This document shows, piece after piece, positions 32,606 to 34,684 of a stretch of 34,684 nt of DNA; the stretch's first letter is position 1, and every line of letters starts with the position of its first letter. A program made the translations under genes and the position numbers. Under the pieces are notes generated by a model. It was not told the origin of the DNA and did not search any database. It saw only the letters and a program-made list of their open reading frames with translations. Where the stretch lies: assembly GCF_009811795.1 (NCBI RefSeq), contig NZ_BLJE01000011.1:1-34684 (forward strand), in the 5' to 3' direction. Source of the stretch: Litoreibacter roseus. Its GTDB lineage: Bacteria > Pseudomonadota > Alphaproteobacteria > Rhodobacterales > Rhodobacteraceae.

Positions 32606-34453
32606 ATGCCTAATCTCATTCCAACCCAAGCCGACCAACAAGTTGCTCAGTGCCTTGAGGAAGGCCGAAGCTTTGCGATGATTGCCGGTGCGGGGGCTGG
32701 GAAGACCACTTCACTAATTTCGGCTTTGGAGCATGTCCGAAAAGAATTTGGCTCGTCGCTACTCAAGCAAGGTCAGCGTGTGGCCTGCATTACGTACACC
32801 AAACGAGCTGTGGCGGTCATACGAGAACGGCTGGGTTTTGACGAGTTGTTCGAGGTCTCCACGCTGCATAGTTTTCTTTGGGGTGAAATGGGGCGGTTTC
32901 AAGTTGATATCCATGAAGCTTTGACCCATTTCGTCATTCCAAAGCACATTGAGTCCGCTCGAGACAAAGACAACGGCGGAGCATCCAAAACGGCTATTGC
33001 CGCCCGTCAGAAAGCGGAAAAACTAGAAGGGGAGCTTGAGGCTTTAGCTGACGCGAGCGCATGGGCCTATGATGACTCCAACTTCAGCAATTTCAGCGAA
33101 GGTTTGCTAGGTCACGACGATGTGATCGCAGTGGCCGGATATCTCCTTGGTGAAAAGAGTGTTTTTCGACGAATCCTTGGTTCGCGCTACCCTTTCATTT
33201 TTGTGGATGAAGCCCAAGATACCTTCGTTTCGATCGTCGAAGGCTTGAACGAGCTAGGCGCAGGCGTGGGGCTACCCCTGGTCGGTTACTTCGGTGATCC
33301 TTGGCAACAGATTTATGATGGACGTGCAGGAGATTTTTCGCCTCCTGAAGAAGGTTTGTCGATTACCAAAACAGAGAATTTTCGTTGTAGCCCGCAAGTC
33401 GTTGGTCTCCTCAACGCTTTTCGAACCGATGTTGAACAAGTTCCATCCGGCAAAGCCGCTGATATAGAAGGGAGTGTAGAAATGGTTCTCGTTGAAGCCG
33501 AAACTCCCGAAGGACCGAGAAGAACCTACACCAGCGAGCAGCGCGACCGTGCCTTGCAGAAAATGGACCAAGCTATCGAGAGCTGGGGTTGGACTGCGCG
33601 CGAAGACGTCACGCTGCTTTTCCTGGTGCGCCAAATGATTGCCCGCCGATTGGGTTTCGAACAACTCAATTCTCTTTTCACTGGTGATTTTGCCTCTTCA
33701 AGGGCCCAAGATGATTTTGAGGCAGGGGATCACGTTCTAGTGCGACCGTTTATTAAGTTGATTTTGCCACTAATCAGAGCTCAACAGGACGGAGATCAAC
33801 GTCGCGTCATCGATCTGCTTCGCGCAAACAGCCCGAGCTTTTCTGCTGATGGTCCGAATAGCAACCTCAGCCTCGGCAAAATGATTGAACTGTCGAGAAA
33901 TGCGATTGAGAAGCTCGAAGCTACTTGGGCTTCGAGTACCGTCAAAGAAGTGTTGCTCTTGGCTCAGGATTTGGGGTTGGCGCGAATGCCGAATCGCTTG
34001 GTTGAGCACCTCAGCCGAGATCCGCGATCAGAAGCCTTCGACAAGGAGCTCCATAGTCAAGAGAAAGGAGACTGGCTCGCGGACGCGTTTTTTGCCATGA
34101 GCACAGAAGAGCTTTCCCCGTACTTCGACTTTATTTCTGAGAACACGCCGTTTAGTACGCAACACGGTGTGAAGGGTGAAGAATACCCCAATGTGGTCGT
34201 GGTGTTCGACGATGTGGAAGCTCGTTGGAGCCATTACAATTTCAATAAGTTGCTAACCCCAAGAACGATCGGGGAACCCACCGAAGGCCAATTCGATCGC
34301 GGTAGAAAGCTGGCCTACGTGTGTTTTTCGCGTGCGGAGCTGAACCTGCGAATTCTCCTTTTCACACCAAGCCCAGCCGACGCACGTGCGGAGCTTCTTT
34401 CCAAAGGCCTTTTTGAAGATGGTCAAATCAAGGTGGTCAGCTTGGCAGCATAG
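32606..34453 (+). CDS. gajB: UvrD-like SF1 helicase (Gabija GajB-like)
   Basis: A 615-aa superfamily-1 helicase with all main motifs: I AGAGAGKTTSL (27-37), Ia ACITYTKRAV, II FIFVDEAQDT (198-206), III YFGDPWQQIYDG (228-239), IV-like TENFRCSPQVV, V TQHGVKGEEYPNVVVVF, and VI YVCFSRAELNLRIL. It begins 18 nt after the gajA stop and must be co-transcribed with it. In Gabija, GajB associates with the GajA tetramer and activates it on DNA ends. The protein is longer than the typical GajB of about 500 aa, with an extra Lys/Glu-rich helical insert around 115-165. The ribosome binding site is poor, suggesting coupling to gajA translation. Confidence 0.85.
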   Translation: MPNLIPTQADQQVAQCLEEGRSFAMIAGAGAGKTTSLISALEHVRKEFGSSLLKQGQRVACITYTKRAVAVIRERLGFDELFEVSTLHSFLWGEMGRFQVDIHEALTHFVIPKHIESARDKDNGGASKTAIAARQKAEKLEGELEALADASAWAYDDSNFSNFSEGLLGHDDVIAVAGYLLGEKSVFRRILGSRYPFIFVDEAQDTFVSIVEGLNELGAGVGLPLVGYFGDPWQQIYDGRAGDFSPPEEGLSITKTENFRCSPQVVGLLNAFRTDVEQVPSGKAADIEGSVEMVLVEAETPEGPRRTYTSEQRDRALQKMDQAIESWGWTAREDVTLLFLVRQMIARRLGFEQLNSLFTGDFASSRAQDDFEAGDHVLVRPFIKLILPLIRAQQDGDQRRVIDLLRANSPSFSADGPNSNLSLGKMIELSRNAIEKLEATWASSTVKEVLLLAQDLGLARMPNRLVEHLSRDPRSEAFDKELHSQEKGDWLADAFFAMSTEELSPYFDFISENTPFSTQHGVKGEEYPNVVVVFDDVEARWSHYNFNKLLTPRTIGEPTEGQFDRGRKLAYVCFSRAELNLRILLFTPSPADARAELLSKGLFEDGQIKVVSLAA

Positions 34454-34651
34454 GGTGGTACGGCGGTGCTTGAACAGCGTGCCCGACACGCCCGGCTCGA
34501 AGGTCCGCTTTCTTCTCGATGCACCTAAGCTCTCGCACTCGAAGCGAATGACGGCTTTCCTGAAGGTTTTTCGATGCGGGCCGGGGTGCAACCTTTCCTT
34601 CCGGCGAGGCGTGCGGCCCGCGTTGACAAACCTCGGAAGGAGGAAGCCGCG

Positions 34652-34684
34652 GTGTCTGGGATTAGACTATGGAGAAAGAGCGCT
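34652..34684 (+). CDS. Possible start of a further gene, cut by window end
   Basis: GTG at 34652 follows a strong GGAAGGAGG ribosome binding site by about 7 nt and opens a frame to the window edge (11 codons, VSGIRLWRKSA). An ATG at 34669 in another frame is less well spaced. Too short to identify; the preceding 198 bp after gajB show no gene. Confidence 0.3.
   Translation, partial: MSGIRLWRKSA

Noticed and set aside
1-34684. tRNA or rRNA gene as attachment site of the island
   Set aside because: No cloverleaf-like sequence with a typical T-arm and acceptor stem was recognised by eye; a dedicated tRNA scan would be decisive.

Overview
The window looks like a chromosomal segment from an alphaproteobacterium, most likely a marine Rhodobacterales (Roseobacter-type) genome. 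This is inferred from the protein families present and from the fairly GC-rich coding style on the left side; no rRNA or other taxonomic marker is present. No tRNA, rRNA or CRISPR array was recognised.

Left part (1-12,794), ordinary chromosomal genes. A minus-strand operon encodes an ArsR-type repressor, an SRPBCC (AHSA1-like) protein and a VOC/glyoxalase protein, with a 12-bp inverted repeat overlapping the arsR start. Next come an unrecognised 267-aa protein and a lone prephenate-dehydrogenase-like protein. A minus-strand operon then runs from a DUF1611 P-loop protein to an alanine/ornithine-racemase-like PLP enzyme, followed by two small proteins. A secreted protein built of about seven Cys-containing repeats follows a small membrane protein. 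After a serine beta-lactamase-like hydrolase there is a QseBC-like two-component pair, a 45-aa membrane peptide and a periplasmic OB-fold (YgiW-like) protein. Matching direct-repeat boxes lie upstream of the regulator gene and of the 45-aa gene.

Junction (12,812-14,226). An 802-bp IS6-family insertion sequence has 15-bp terminal inverted repeats and a transposase broken by two frameshifts. It is followed by about 600 bp of gene-poor, more AT-rich DNA with short repeats.

Mobile and accessory part (about 14,000 to the end). A Tn7-like transposition module runs on the minus strand: a Ner/Nlp-type regulator, then tniQ, tnsA, tnsB and tnsC, the last four joined by 4-nt ATGA/GTGA overlaps. TnsA appears to have lost two of its catalytic residues. 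Downstream of tnsC, in the same direction, lies a three-gene signalling cassette with overlapping genes: a 973-aa GAF/HATPase kinase-like protein, a stand-alone receiver and a two-helix membrane protein.

On the other side of the module is a run of defence-type genes: a HEPN protein with an RxxxxH motif, a membrane-anchored patatin-like phospholipase, a CoiA-like nuclease, and an OLD-type ATPase/TOPRIM nuclease paired with a UvrD-like helicase (Gabija-like). The transposon ends could not be fixed. The direction of the tns operon suggests the element extends leftward, with the kinase cassette as cargo, but the defence genes on the right could belong to the same island.
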